Shown here in pieces: positions 48,980 to 59,831 of a stretch of DNA of 64,000 nt. Under the pieces are notes generated by a model. The model was not told where the DNA came from and did not search any database. It saw only the letters and a list, made by a program, of their open reading frames with translations. A program made the position numbers and the translations under genes. Origin of the DNA: Desarmillaria ectypa (Eukaryota > Basidiomycota > Agaricomycetes > Agaricales > Physalacriaceae); contig JAUDYN010000010.1 of NCBI GenBank assembly GCA_030407005.1, positions 620,001 through 684,000 on the forward strand, read 5' to 3'. Position 1 is the stretch's first letter; each line of letters begins with the position of its first letter.

Positions 48980-49008
48980 GAGTCCGGTGAAAATATTTTC
49001 ACCGACTC
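48980..49008. other. short perfect-core palindrome
   Basis: CGGTGAAAATATTTTCACCG (20 bp, fully self-complementary) flanked by GAGTC and ACTC, giving a hairpin of about 28 bp. Intergenic, 200 bp before the BTB gene. It could be a regulator site or chance. Confidence 0.5.
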
Positions 49009-49204
49009 AAAGGCTCAGTTGGCGCTCAATGGACCTTTGAATGTATTTGTAATTTGTAATTGAGATAAGATTTTAAAAATTAAATTACATCTTATCGTCT
49101 CGGCAAGATGTGATCAAGGAAGGAAGGGCAAGGCCATGTGTCATATTCCTTGTTCTATTACTTCCATCGTGCTCACCACGAGAGACAGCGAACAGCGAGT
49201 GAAC

Positions 49205-50440
49205 ATGTCGGATCCCTGCACCTCCTCTTCAACTTCGTCAAAGTATGTCCGTTTCCCGGCATTCCAGCTTGGCTGTGTCTCACCAGCACAAGTGCGAACG
49301 TTTCAAAGATCGTTGACCCAGACACAGGCGCCGAGCTGTACCGGCACACCGACTTGTGGTTCAACGACGGCAGCGTCGTCTGTCGCGCAGAGGATACGAT
49401 GTTCCGAGTACACATGTCGCAGCTCGCTCGCCACTCAGTATGCTTCCGGGACATGTTCTCATTAGCCTCGTCGACTCGACATCCACAACCAGGGAGCCTC
49501 GACGAAATAGAGGGGTGCCCAGTCGTCTTTCTACACGACAAGGCCGAGGACCTGGCTAACCTTCTCGTCGCACTGTATGACGGCCCGTACGTTTCCATAT
49601 AATATATCCTCTTTGCCACTTGCTTCACTGCCTTTCAGGAATTTTGGTGATAACGGACATGACGATTTTCAAAGAGTATCAGGCATCCTACGACTTTCGA
49701 CAAAGTATATTATCGATTCCCTGCGGGAGAAAGCGCTGGCGCATCTGAGGATCGCCTGGCCTTCGACATTAAAAGGCTGGGATTGCCGTGAAGACCTGGC
49801 ACGATTGTACGAAATGCAGACGACAAACGGCTCCCATCTTTATCCTTCACCAATAGTACGTAATTCTTCTCCATTTCTCGTCGTCGTCCTAACAACAATC
49901 AAGGCTGTAATAAACCTCGCACGCGAAGTAGATGCCCCCTCCCTCCTCCCCCCGGCTTTCTACGACCTCTGCCGGTACCCGTTTTGTCAAATCTTCGAAA
50001 CCTCTCCTAGTTCCTCCCATCCGTCGACCCTTTCTCTCTCCGACACCCAACGCCTCTGTCTCGGCAAGGAGATTGCCCAGAACACCATTACCACCCTCAT
50101 CCAAGCCATGGGTACCAGCCAATACATTCGCGCCCACATCCGCAAGCCCTCATATGTCTGCGTTTCTGCTGCAGCATGCCGGAAGGATTTCTCTGAGCTC
50201 GTCGACCTCGCGACGCAGCATTACCTCTTTGATCGGGAGCGTGGCTTCTGTGACCCGCTGTATGTCGCCGAAGAGTTGGGGCAGCTGAAGAGCGCCGAGT
50301 TCTCCGAATGCAAGCCATGTGCGAGGTCACTGGAAACGTGGGCAACGAGAGAGAGGCAGAAGATGTGGAAGATGATTCCCTTGTGGTTTCGCTTGCAGGA
50401 CTTCAATCCGTCGCCGGTTATGTCTCCAAATCATGATTGA
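49205..50440 (+). CDS. BTB/POZ-domain protein
   Basis: Agaricomycete-type BTB protein. Exon 1: MSDPCTSSSTSS. Intron GTATGT...CACCAG. Exon 2: the BTB fold, TDLWFNDGSVVCRAEDTMFRVH, then LARHSVCFRDMFSLA and FLHDKAEDLANLLVALYDGP. Exon 3: FQRVSGILRLSTKYIIDSLR and EKALAHLRIAWPSTLKGWD. Exon 4: AVINLAREVDAPSLLPPAFY to the stop at 50440. The order (BTB, then a helical LRLSTKYII...LREKALAHL segment, then the AREVDAPSLLPPAFYDLC segment) is that of a family strongly expanded in mushroom fungi. Molecular role is unknown; BTB domains usually mediate dimerisation or Cul3 binding. All splice junctions keep the frame. Confidence 0.88.
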
Positions 50441-51605
50441 GCTAATTGCTATGTTTCACTGTGTAATAATATATACTGACTATCTATACCTGTATTTGCA
50501 TACCACTGATATGGGTGGAACTGACCAATCGTATAATTCCAACTTTGACATGATAACCAGGGTGAAGAAATGCGTGGGGTGGTCACTGTTTTGACGAGCA
50601 TCAGAGAAAATTATTGTCGAGTGGCGACGATGAGAAAGGCTATCTATGTTTTTTCCAAACAGGACTTTTGGGAACTTCCTTGATGGATACTTCAAGTAGG
50701 TAGCTATCTGTGGCTGTCCCATCCCGGTCGGTATTGGGTGCTCGCCTTCATGGTGATGACGCCTTGTATATTAAGGGAAGCTAGTGGCAGCCCAAGTTTT
50801 TCCGTGATCATAGCAACAAAAACCGGCCTACTTTCGGATGCTTGGAAAAAGGTCACAGTGAAGCGAAGGATAAATAATCAGTGGGCGGGAAAGTGCCGGA
50901 TCCGGCACAGCGGTCCGATGTTGCGAAGGGCGAGGCTGTGCGCTCACCCCCCATCGCGTTCAAGAAAAATCCCTTCGGCTACGTTGTTTCATTTTGCCTA
51001 TCTCTTTTAAATCTATGTAATAATTTCTCTTGTGACACTTTCATTTTATCTGCAGCCTAAGGTCTTGTTGGGTTTCTAGCCTAACCGCGCCAAAGACATG
51101 GCCAAGTCGAACCAAAGGATCCTGGTATTTCGACATACCAAAAGTCTGGCGGCTGCCACCCAACTACAGAAAATCAAATTTCCATTCCTCTTACGTTTTT
51201 ACATTCGCAAATCAAGCGTCATTGCTCGGCGCTTGCGAGTTGACTGACAGCCTAGGCTCACGGAATATGACAAAGAGGCACTGATTTCTTGTGCGTCTTC
51301 GATGTACCCAAGTAACAAGTTTTCTGACCCTTCCGCCTTCTAAGCGCTTGATCAAGGCCTGCTGTTCCTTGGATCGCAATGTATATTTACACCGTGACGC
51401 GTTCTTTCTGATTCCATTACTGCTATCACTGGGCAACTAGCGTTCAAAATTTTCAGCACCGGCATCTGAGTCTGAAGAAATCGCACCCCGTGAAACGTAC
51501 CGCATGTTAAATATCTTCTATTCAGTCTGTCTTGATGCTCTGCTCCATTATAATAAGAAGGCCACCCGCGACTTAGTTAACGGTTTTATCACCTGTTGGT
51601 TCACG
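50441..51605. other. intergenic, nothing recognised
   Basis: Only short ORFs without motifs. It includes the upstream region of the first secreted-protein gene. Confidence 0.45.
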
Positions 51606-52062
51606 ATGAAGTGGCTTGCTCTCGCTCTCGCTTCTGCCTCTGGCGCTGCCGCAGCTAGTATCTCCTCTCGTGCAGCTGTAAGTGCGAATCCTATTCGGAT
51701 GACTGCTCTAACTCACGCTGCTACTAATCAGCAATGGAGCAATATTGGGATGCTATACTGCACTGAAAAAGGCTACACAGGTATCTGCACCCATGCTACT
51801 ATAGGTGCAGGCACTTGCGTCACCTTCGCTCTGGGTGATACCTTCTACCAGACCATCTCGTCCGTGCGAAACGATCCCGAGAATACTTGTACCATTTATT
51901 CGTGAGTTGTCTCGCTATCTGTTGAAGGGGTGCTTATCACCCTACAGCGGAGTTCAATGCACTGGTACCTCTATGGACATCAATGAGGGGTACAGTGACT
52001 TGAGTACAGCTGGTTGGGACAATACGGTAGCGTCCTACATTTGCGATAGGAACTTCGGTTAA
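51606..52062 (+). CDS. small secreted six-Cys protein 1 (beta/gamma-crystallin-like pattern)
   Basis: Signal peptide MKWLALALASASGAAA, then a short pro-like segment (SISSRAAVSANP) and a mature domain with six Cys: LYCTEKGYTGICTH, TCVTFALGD, TISSVRNDPENTCTIYS, GVQCTG, YICDRNFG. One intron at 51902-51947 (GTGAGT...CTACAG). Stop at 52060-52062. The pattern (Y-C...G.C.......C..F..GD.....ISS.R.D...C..Y...C) resembles fungal beta/gamma-crystallin-fold secreted proteins. This is a fold-level similarity only; no activity is inferred. Two further intact paralogues follow in tandem. Confidence 0.82.
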
Positions 52063-52802
52063 GTAAGTTGTGTTGTCCGCGTGTGACCCAAGCGCCCTTA
52101 ATGGCTTTCTCCACAGGCCGTTGAGATTGGTTGTTGAACGTACTTCTCAGTCAAATTTGACCCTGGTTCCTCCTGTAATACGATACTCCGTTGTAGTTAC
52201 CAGTTCTTGTCTTTGACGAAATACATGCTTGTTATTCTACATAATACTCAGTTGGAGGCTTGAGCTGAGCATCTCCAGACGACCTGGGCGTGAATGAAGT
52301 CATCAAGATATCAATTTTCGATGGACTTGAGTTCAGCAGTAAGACCTCTGGCTTCGGGGGTGTGCTTTTTGGAGCCGTACGAGACTGTGATCCCAAAGCC
52401 AGAAAAGTTCCACTAATTGAACAATACGTGATCGCTTCTCCCAGCACCGTCACGTTCAACGCACAGCCTTCGCATTGCCCCAGAATTCATGTCAGCCTCT
52501 TCCACTCCCGACATGATCGATATATGCTGCATCAGTTCCTGAGGATTGATTCTCCAGGTTCCTATTGTTTATTCTTGACAGACAGCTCAGTCCAACGAAG
52601 GCGCTTAACTAATTCTCATCAAGACTTCCATGCCCGAGGCAAGGTAAACTGGTGTTTTTCGTATCCCATTCAATTTGTGTTCTGCATGACAAACAACACG
52701 AAGGAAACACTTCAGATCACGACTTGAAGGGATCACGAGAACCTATTTTATTATAAGAGGAAGCGAGCTTGGAAGACTCGTTCGTTCTGTTCCCTTTCTG
52801 AC

Positions 52803-53227
52803 ATGCAGTTGAAACTTACCACCCTCGCATCAGTCGCTGCCCTTGCGGCCAGCGCACATGCAGCCGTGAGTTCCACGCACGGCCAGCTCTCTCTTCAACT
52901 CATTGAAGACACCGTGACTACAGATCGTCGGAACGTACTATTGCACCCAAACAGGTTTCCAGGGCCCGTGTGCGTACACCTCGGCTGAGTCTAGGACCTG
53001 CATCACTTTCGCAGCGGGAAGCTTCTGGAACAATGCCATCGTGTCTATGCGCCCAGATACTAGTGTGGCGTGCACCCTGTACAAGTAAGTCTTCCAACGG
53101 TATCTTATGAAATGAATTCACGCTTCTTGAAAGTGGGGTGAACTGCGCCGGAGCGACTTTTGCGATCAACGCTCAGGTCAATAACATCACCTGGGCGAAT
53201 AAAGCCAGTTCCTATAGCTGCACTTAG
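52803..53227 (+). CDS. small secreted six-Cys protein 2
   Basis: Signal peptide MQLKLTTLASVAALAASAHA. Intron 1 (52866-52923, GTGAGT...CTACAG) lies just after the signal exon, then IVGTYYCTQTGFQGPCAYTS, TCITFAAGSFWNN, SMRPDTSVACTLY. Intron 2 (53085-53133) is next, then NGVNCAGATFAINAQVNN, SSYSCT and a stop at 53225-53227. All six Cys align with proteins 1 and 3. Unspliced, the frame looks broken at codon 62, but with both introns removed it is intact. About 105 residues. Same intron phase as protein 3. Confidence 0.82.
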
Positions 53228-53689
53228 GCTACACAGTAAGCAAAACCTGGATGGCATTCAGTATAAAACGGACTCTCATCGCGTCTATGTTTTAGCCAGA
53301 ATATCGATGCTGGGTGGCATTTCAATATTTTTGGTAGTTCGTGTCAGGAGACCTGTTGTTGCCAATACATTATTTCTTGCTGTTAGCATCCAAGAGTCAT
53401 CCTAAGGGAGCTATAGTCGAATTGTCAAATAAGAATTATGGTTGTGAGAATTGTCCCTTTAGCCGAGTCGTGAAGCCTAGGACCAGAGGGCTTGAGTTCG
53501 CGGCGAGTACCACAACCAGACCGGCACGACTTCCGTGAAATCATAGACGCCCGTCATAACTCTTAATGTCACATTTGATGGATCGCTGCAGGTGACGTAT
53601 CAGTTGGGATTCTTCCAGCGAAGAGGACGGGCACTTGGTAAGGGAACAATAGATGAATGAACTTCGTATAACTATCCAGAACCTCAGTT

Positions 53690-53820
53690 TTGAATCGAGC
53701 ACAGTATGTTCTTGAAGCAACGATACCTACACTGGAAATTCTGCACTCGATTGTGCCAATAAAGCCAGTCCCTTCACCGTGTCTGGGCTACGAGGGGAAT
53801 AAAATCTGACTGTTCCACAG
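53690..53820 (+). pseudogene. relic of a six-Cys secreted-protein gene (3' end)
   Basis: NDTYTGNSALDC / ANKASPF resembles the last exon of protein 2 (ITWANKASSYSC), and the DNA shares AATAAAGCCAGTYCC plus the following GGCTAC. The preceding exons are missing or too changed to read. It lies between two intact paralogues. Confidence 0.5.
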
Positions 53821-54235
53821 AGTCGTAAAATCGAATTGGACCACATCATTTGGATCTGAGTTTGCGTCGGACGCCACCATCTGATCTCGACTCTCGAGGT
53901 ATTCCGTAACTTAACTTCAAAAACTGGCGCCTACTAGCATTAGGCGCACATTGTTTACCGCTAAGGAACATTTGATGAGATCTTTGTAACTCGAGCTTGC
54001 GAGCAATACGTCAATCGGAAATTTTCTCGAAGAAAGGGACGAACACTCACATGTACGAAGACTATGGATGAGTGAATTCAATAGTTATCCAGAATCTCTT
54101 CGTATTACCATTTTTGTCGACAACCTGAACTGCATGTGATGTCGCACGAAGCAAGGCCCCGTCTCTTGTGCTGGATTTCCATATATAAAGCATAAGTATC
54201 TTCAAAGAGCAAACTAGGTTGCAAATCAGCTTCCC

Positions 54236-54718
54236 ATGAAACTCCTCGCGTTCGTCCTTTCCGCCGTGGCAATCGTGGCTGGAGCTCCCTTGGGCTCTGG
54301 ACCTGCCGGTGCAGTTGATATCGCCTCCCGTGCCCCCGTAAGTCTCGCCTCGTCGAGCATCGATTGACACCGCCATCTCACGTCGCACAGAATGCAGGAA
54401 ACCCAGGTTTCTATTACTGCAAAGACGACAACTTTGAGGGCATCTGCACATATTCCACTGTAGCGAGTGCAGTATGTATCACTTTCGCACCAGGTGATGC
54501 GTGGTTCGATAACATTTCGTCGGTACGCCCGGATATCGGGATGACTTGCACGCTTTATTCGTGAGTATTCTGCAGCATGGAAGGTTCTACTCACCTGAAC
54601 CGATGACAGTGCGGTGAGATGTGGAGGAACTGCTTTTTCCGTTAATGGAGAGATACCGAGTCTTCTTGCAGTGGGATGGAATGATGTAACACGTTCATAT
54701 ACATGCACCAGGAGATGA
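54236..54718 (+). CDS. small secreted six-Cys protein 3
   Basis: Signal peptide MKLLAFVLSAVAIVAGAPLG, then GSGPAGAVDIASRAP. Intron GTAAGT...TCGCACAG (near 54338-54390). Then GNPGFYYCKDDNFEGICTYS, AVCITFAPGDAWFDN, SSVRPDIGMTCTLYS. A second intron (about 54559-54609) precedes AVRCGGTAFSVNGE, VGWNDVTRSYTCTRR and a stop at 54716-54718. Six Cys in the same spacing as its neighbours. Likely secreted and disulfide-rich. Confidence 0.82.
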
Positions 54719-55082
54719 CAGAAAGGCGTAGGAATATAGTTACCAGACGAGTCTGCTTGGCTTTTTCTCTATAACATCATGTCTGTTTGCATACAGTACG
54801 CTGAACAGAGCATCATCTGTTTCGTCCTCAAGGGTAGCAGTGTTCGTTCAACTTGATTCCATTTGCTTGATATCAAAGGAAAAAATTGAAAAGAACTGGA
54901 AAGCAAGGTACTCAGCGGTATCGAAGATAGCCATTCTGATCGTTGAGAGAGCGAAAAGAGCCTGGAAGGCGCGAAGCAGCAAAGGGGAGTGTGGGAAATG
55001 CTCGCGGTCGGCAACGGCACCGGCCCGACGTGGCATCCTTCATTTCTCTTAACACGGCGACGTCGACGGCGTATTGCTCGTC

Positions 55083-56757
55083 ATGGCTGCATTACGACGA
55101 GCAGCCTCGCGCTCACTATCGTCGCCTGCACGTATTTTTCCTGTTATTCCCAGGCGAACCCTGTTCACCAGATCTTCCTCCATCCCGCAATCACCCGTTC
55201 GTACGGGCCTGTATGCAACCGTCTTCGCGATTTCAGCAGGTCTCTTCGCGGTATACTACTTCGACTCTCGCTCTGCAATTCACCGTTATGTCTTGACGCC
55301 TCTTCTGAGGTACTCGCTCGACCCGGAGACAGGGCACAAGTTCGCCGTGCAAGTGCTGAGGAGTGGATTAGGGCCCAAGGATGTGGTTGCAGATGACGAG
55401 AGACTGAGATTTGAGGTGTGTTGGGCTCTGCGGTATCTTTGCGCAATGATACGAGAAATTTATAGCTTTGGGGGAAATCGATATCCAATCCAGTCGGTCT
55501 TGCGGCTGGTTTTGACAAGAACGGAGAGGCAATAGACGGTATGCTGCCTACCTGTTTCAGCATCTTCATTTCTAACGATTTGCAAGGCCTTTTTGATCTT
55601 GGTTTCAGCTGGGTGGAGGTTGGCAGTGTAACCCCAAGTCCACAGGTTGGTCGGCTGTTCAGTGTTTCCTGCCGTCTTCTAATGCTGAGCCAGCCAGGAA
55701 ACCCTCGACCGCGTTTCTTCCATCTTCCTGAAGATTCGGCAGTTATCAACCGCTACGGGTTTCCTTCGCAAGGTCATATGTCTGTCTTGAACCGGATACG
55801 AGCGCGTATACCGACATTCTTGCAGGAGGACAACGACACTGCGTCTTTCCGTAGCGGATCTGTCCTAGCTGTCAATCTTGGCAAAAATAAAACATCACCA
55901 GCAGATTCAATACAGGACTTTGTTGACGGTGTCCGCATGTTTGGACCTTATTCCGATGTGCTGGTGGTCAATGTGTCGAGTCCCAACACTCCCGGGTTAC
56001 GGTAGGCTTGCTTCAAATTGATGATGACACGCTCATTGAATGCAGCCAGTGGTCTTCAAGGTCGTGACACCCTACAGACCCTCCTCGATGGTGTGACAAA
56101 AGCCCGAGACGAACTCCCTCCATCTGCCGTAACTTCCGCTCCCAAACCCAAACTAGTCTTGAAGATAGCTCCAGACCTCAACGAGCCGCAGCTCGTCGAA
56201 ATAGCAGAGGTGATACGGAATAGCCGCATTGACGGTGTCATTGTGAGCAACACGACCATCTCACGACCATCTTCACTCCACCACCGTTAGTGATACCTTT
56301 CTTTCTCATACATACATCTCATGTATGTCTTACAGCGAGCAAGGTCGAACCTGGGGGCCTTTCCGGGACTCCTTTGAAAGAGCTCTCTTTGTCTGCACTC
56401 AAGACGCTGCGGAGGCATCTTCCGGAGAGTATACCTCTCATCGGGTGTGGAGGTATATCTTCTGGAGAGGACGCACTGGACTATGCCAAGGCCGGGGCGT
56501 CCCTGGTACAAGTATATACGGGCTTTGGGTATGATGGTGCTGGCGCGTGTAGACGGATCAAAGACCAGATTGTCGAGACGCTGGCGAAGGATGGGGTTAC
56601 TTGGACGGATGTTGTCAGTAAAGCGGTGAAGGATCTAAGCTGGAAAGAGAAGGAGAAGGAGAGCGAGGTGTCGCTGCTTACGAAGGAGGCGGAGGAGTTG
56701 AAGAGGCTATTGGATGCGCTTGGAGACAAAATGGGATCCGGAGAGGTTGGTGTGTAA
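55083..56757 (+). CDS. DHODH: dihydroorotate dehydrogenase, mitochondrial (class 2)
   Basis: Oxidises dihydroorotate to orotate in pyrimidine synthesis, passing electrons to ubiquinone in the inner mitochondrial membrane. The N-terminus [20 protein letters not shown] is a basic, Arg/Ser-rich presequence, followed by a TM segment ([19 protein letters not shown]). Core motifs: [64 protein letters not shown] (substrate/FMN loop), [61 protein letters not shown]. There are about five short introns, for example near 55414-55460 and 55539-55587. It carries a C-terminal extension of about 60 residues, rich in Lys and Glu, after the usual end. Intact. The ATG at 55083 is chosen over an upstream Met (55074). 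Confidence 0.92.
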
Positions 56758-57994
56758 GTAGAAACAATCATTGTGAATGAGAGAATCGTTGGTAACGCAT
56801 CATGTTTGTTGAATCACACGTTACAGTCCCTGGGAGAGTATACTACCCCCATCTGCTACGCGTCCACTAAATGTTCTTTGTTGGTTCGTTAGGTACAATT
56901 TACGTTGCTTGTTGTACGAACTACTAGCGTTACAGTATTGATGCACACATTACTTTCACTCACAGCCGTCATCCATGTTTTCGGACAATTAGTTATCGAC
57001 GCCGTTCCGCGACTCGGACGTCCCTTTTCCAGAGGACCGAAGTAAATTCAGAAAATCATCATAGTAATATTAATCTAGATTGTAGCGCAGTTGCATACCC
57101 CATTTATTTTTAAAAGCGAGATTCGAGTTCGAGATGCTTCCCCATTCAGTACCAGTGTTTGAGGATGGCCGAGAAGTGAGTCAGAGCGGCTACGACTACA
57201 AGCATACATGTGGGTATGAATTAGCATACGCCCGTAGATACCTTTCTTTTATAGCACTTCGCTGCGAGCGTCGAAGGAGGTCTCAACCCGGTATAGTCAG
57301 TGGTAGATTACCGACTCGGATAACGTCCTGATCCCGGACCGCAATTGGTCGACGGCACCGAGTCGGGTGGCAGTGCACGAGCAGCAATCTTTGTGGTTGT
57401 CAATGAGCTGAAGGAAGAAGGGCAGGCTAAAGCAGAGAGCTAGTTCGAAGAGAAAGCGGAGAACGAGTTTGAGTGGCTGTGTCGTGCGGACGAAACGGGA
57501 AACGCATCCATGGAAAAGTAATAGAAACAAATAAAAGTCCTTTCAACCGAGCTTTTATCGTTTTCTCCAAGTTTTCTCATGGCCATCATCCATCGGCGAT
57601 CAATTTCGCATGTAGCGGAGGGTGGACCGTAATCGTGTCTTTCTGGTTATGTGTGGGACTCCTGTATCATCTGATTCAAAACCCTGAGAACCTTTCGAAC
57701 TGCACAGGTTCATACTACTTTGTTGGACAATGTAATTATCAACGCCAGTATCTAGGCCCTTTCATCCACACAGGAAACCCGCTTTCGATTAAATGCTCTG
57801 TATCTAGAGCTTTCTTTCCCTGGAATCTTAGCATACCTGTGACACGGCTGGTTGCGAACAGGTCAATCTACACCTCATGTTCCAAAATTTCGCCGTTACT
57901 CCTCGCTCGACATAAAACATGCTTCAGATCCGCAGGGGACTTTGTAATATTCTTTTTGCATCCTCAAGGCGCATCCGGCCTCGTACGCCGTGCG
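56758..57994. other. intergenic, only the short repeat recognised
   Basis: Contains repeat site C (57311-57366). An open frame at 57473-58144 (+) has no motif and overlaps the UbiA promoter homology, so I do not call it. Confidence 0.45.
57311..57366 (+). repeat. short repeat bounded by CCGASTCGG (site C)
   Basis: CCGACTCGG at 57311-57319 and CCGAGTCGG at 57358-57366, with inner GGACCGCAATTGGTCGACGG. The flanks (GATTACCGACTCGGATA on one side, GGTGGCAGTGCA on the other) match site A. Confidence 0.72.
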
Positions 57995-58363
57995 GCGAGG
58001 GATTTTCCTATGACGAGTTCGTTCCCCATTTGGGTATCACCGCTTGTGTGCGAGTCGGACAGGGTCGCTTATGCGGGCGTAACCGCATCAGGAAAAACCT
58101 TGACGAGATCGACCAATGATATTCCAGCGATCACAGGAATCTGAGATGCAGGTAGTCGTCGATCAAATTTCATTGACGAGCAGCCGTTGCCCTTGGTTGA
58201 GCGTCGCTCCTGCGCCTGCTTTCGTTATCGAAGTTTTGGTTTCCAACGGTCAAATGGCATGAAGCGCCTGCGTCCGACTGGTATATAGGGACGGGCGTGA
58301 AGACGGGAGGAGACCAGGTTCTCTGTATCCTATCGTCTTCTACCGCTTCTACCGCTTCCTACA
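57995..58363 (+). promoter_or_regulatory. promoter of UbiA copy 2
   Basis: Homologous to the region upstream of copy 1 but diverged up to 58304, then identical to the ATG (58364). TATATAG box at 58282-58288, about 75 bp before the ATG. Confidence 0.6.
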
Positions 58364-59626
58364 ATGGCTTTCCCCACTGCTGTCTTACCACCATCCTCCG
58401 CCTTCTTGGTTTCCCAGAAGGGTCCGAGGAAAACGATCACCTCGAGCTTTGCCTCGATCTTCTCGAACGTCAAGACCCTCCTCGCACCACCAACTCGGAC
58501 TGAGATCGGTGCTTGCTGGGAGCTCTGCCGTCTCCAAAATGGGATGGGATGTGCGACGGTATTCCTTCCAGTGGGTGAGTATGGATCCTTGTGTACTTTT
58601 GTTCCCTTTTGTTAACCGGAAATTCTAGCCTGGTCTTTAGCGATGGTGTATCACGCGTACCCTCAGCTGACGGGACTGGAATGCATTACCCGGGCTGCCG
58701 TCTACTTTTTCCTCTGCATTGGCATCAAATGTTTGGTGAGTTCAATCTTTCTGTATTTGTATCTATCATCTCATCTTTGATCTCAGATCATGACCATTGA
58801 CGACATCCTCGACTATGACATTGATGCGAACGTCGAGCGTACGAAGAACCGGGCTCTCCCCAGAGGTGCTATCAGCATCGAGCGCGCCTGGTTGTTCTTT
58901 GTTCTCCAAGTCGTGATTGGTGTATTTTTGGCTTACAAGGTTCTGAGCCCTGACGCGTAAGTATTTTCGTTGTAACACTGTTTTCCTATGCTTACCATAC
59001 TTGTGTACTATTCAGCCTGCGTATTTCCATGTATGTGTGGCCGTTGTACGTGCTGTACCCCACTTGCAAGCGCTGGATGTACTTTGCCCCCATTCCTTTG
59101 GTGAGTAGCGTAGCGTTATGATACTCAATAACTTCTTGATTCTAATCTTCACTCCCAGGGCTTGATGTTCAATATCGGTGTTTACATGGGATGGGCCGAT
59201 CTCACGCCCAACGGCAAAATTCCCTACCACGTCCTCACTGCTGCATACCTCGGTGCAACGATGTGGACTATCACATATGAGACCGTGTATCAGCATCAGG
59301 ACAAGGTGGACGACGTCAAAATTGGCATGAAATCACTTGCCATCCTGTGCGGCAAATTCACCATCCCAATCTGTTCCGCGACCACCGTTGGCTTCGCCGC
59401 TCTGATGTCATGGGCTGGTTATCTGAACGGCCAAGGCATTGCCTATTATATCGCTGTCTCTCTCTCAGCCTTCATCTTGCTGAAAGAACTCCTTGTGACG
59501 GAGATTGACAAGCCTAGGCAGTGCATGAAGTTTTTCTTGCAAACGCCAACTATTGGCAATCTCATTCTTGGTGGGTTGGTCGTTGATGCTGTAGTCCAGC
59601 GTGCCCTTGCAGGAATCCCTCTCTAA
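58364..59626 (+). CDS. UbiA-family prenyltransferase (COQ2-like), copy 2
   Basis: Intact inverted paralogue of the gene at 24697-25955, with the same five-exon structure. Introns: GTGAGT...TTCTAG after exon 1, GTGAGT...CTCAG, GTAAGT...TTCAG, GTGAGT...CCCAG. The catalytic Asp motifs DDILDYDID and YQHQDKVDD are kept. Exons 1-2 and most of exon 3, with their introns, differ from copy 1 by one silent base in what I compared. From 58911 on, divergence is clear (for example CGRYTIPI versus CGKFTIPI, LAGLIVDVVVQRVIEG versus LGGLVVDAVVQRALAG). The C-terminal exon is therefore an independently evolved enzyme half. Function is as for copy 1; the substrate may differ. Confidence 0.92.
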
Positions 59627-59760
59627 TGTATACAAAATTGTACTATTAACTTAACAATATTTAATTGTCGCGACTCATTGTTTGCACGCCCATCGCTTGC
59701 GGTCCGTCCTTGTCTAAGCGGCGCAGATCCTCCTCCCAAAGGAGGTGTAAATCTCGCTTA

Positions 59761-59831
59761 CCAACTCGGATATTTCGTGCCGCTATTTCAACAACCTCAC
59801 GAACCGCAAATCTTGGACGGCCCCGAGTCGG
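59761..59831 (+). repeat. short repeat bounded by CCGASTCGG (site D)
   Basis: CCAACTCGG (one base off) at 59761-59769 and CCGAGTCGG at 59823-59831, inner GAACCGCAAATCTTGGACGG. It lies about 130 bp behind the UbiA copy 2 stop codon. Confidence 0.68.

Noticed and set aside
57473..58144. 223-codon plus-strand ORF
   Set aside because: No motif. Its 3' half is the diverged copy of the UbiA promoter, whose counterpart upstream of copy 1 is not open.
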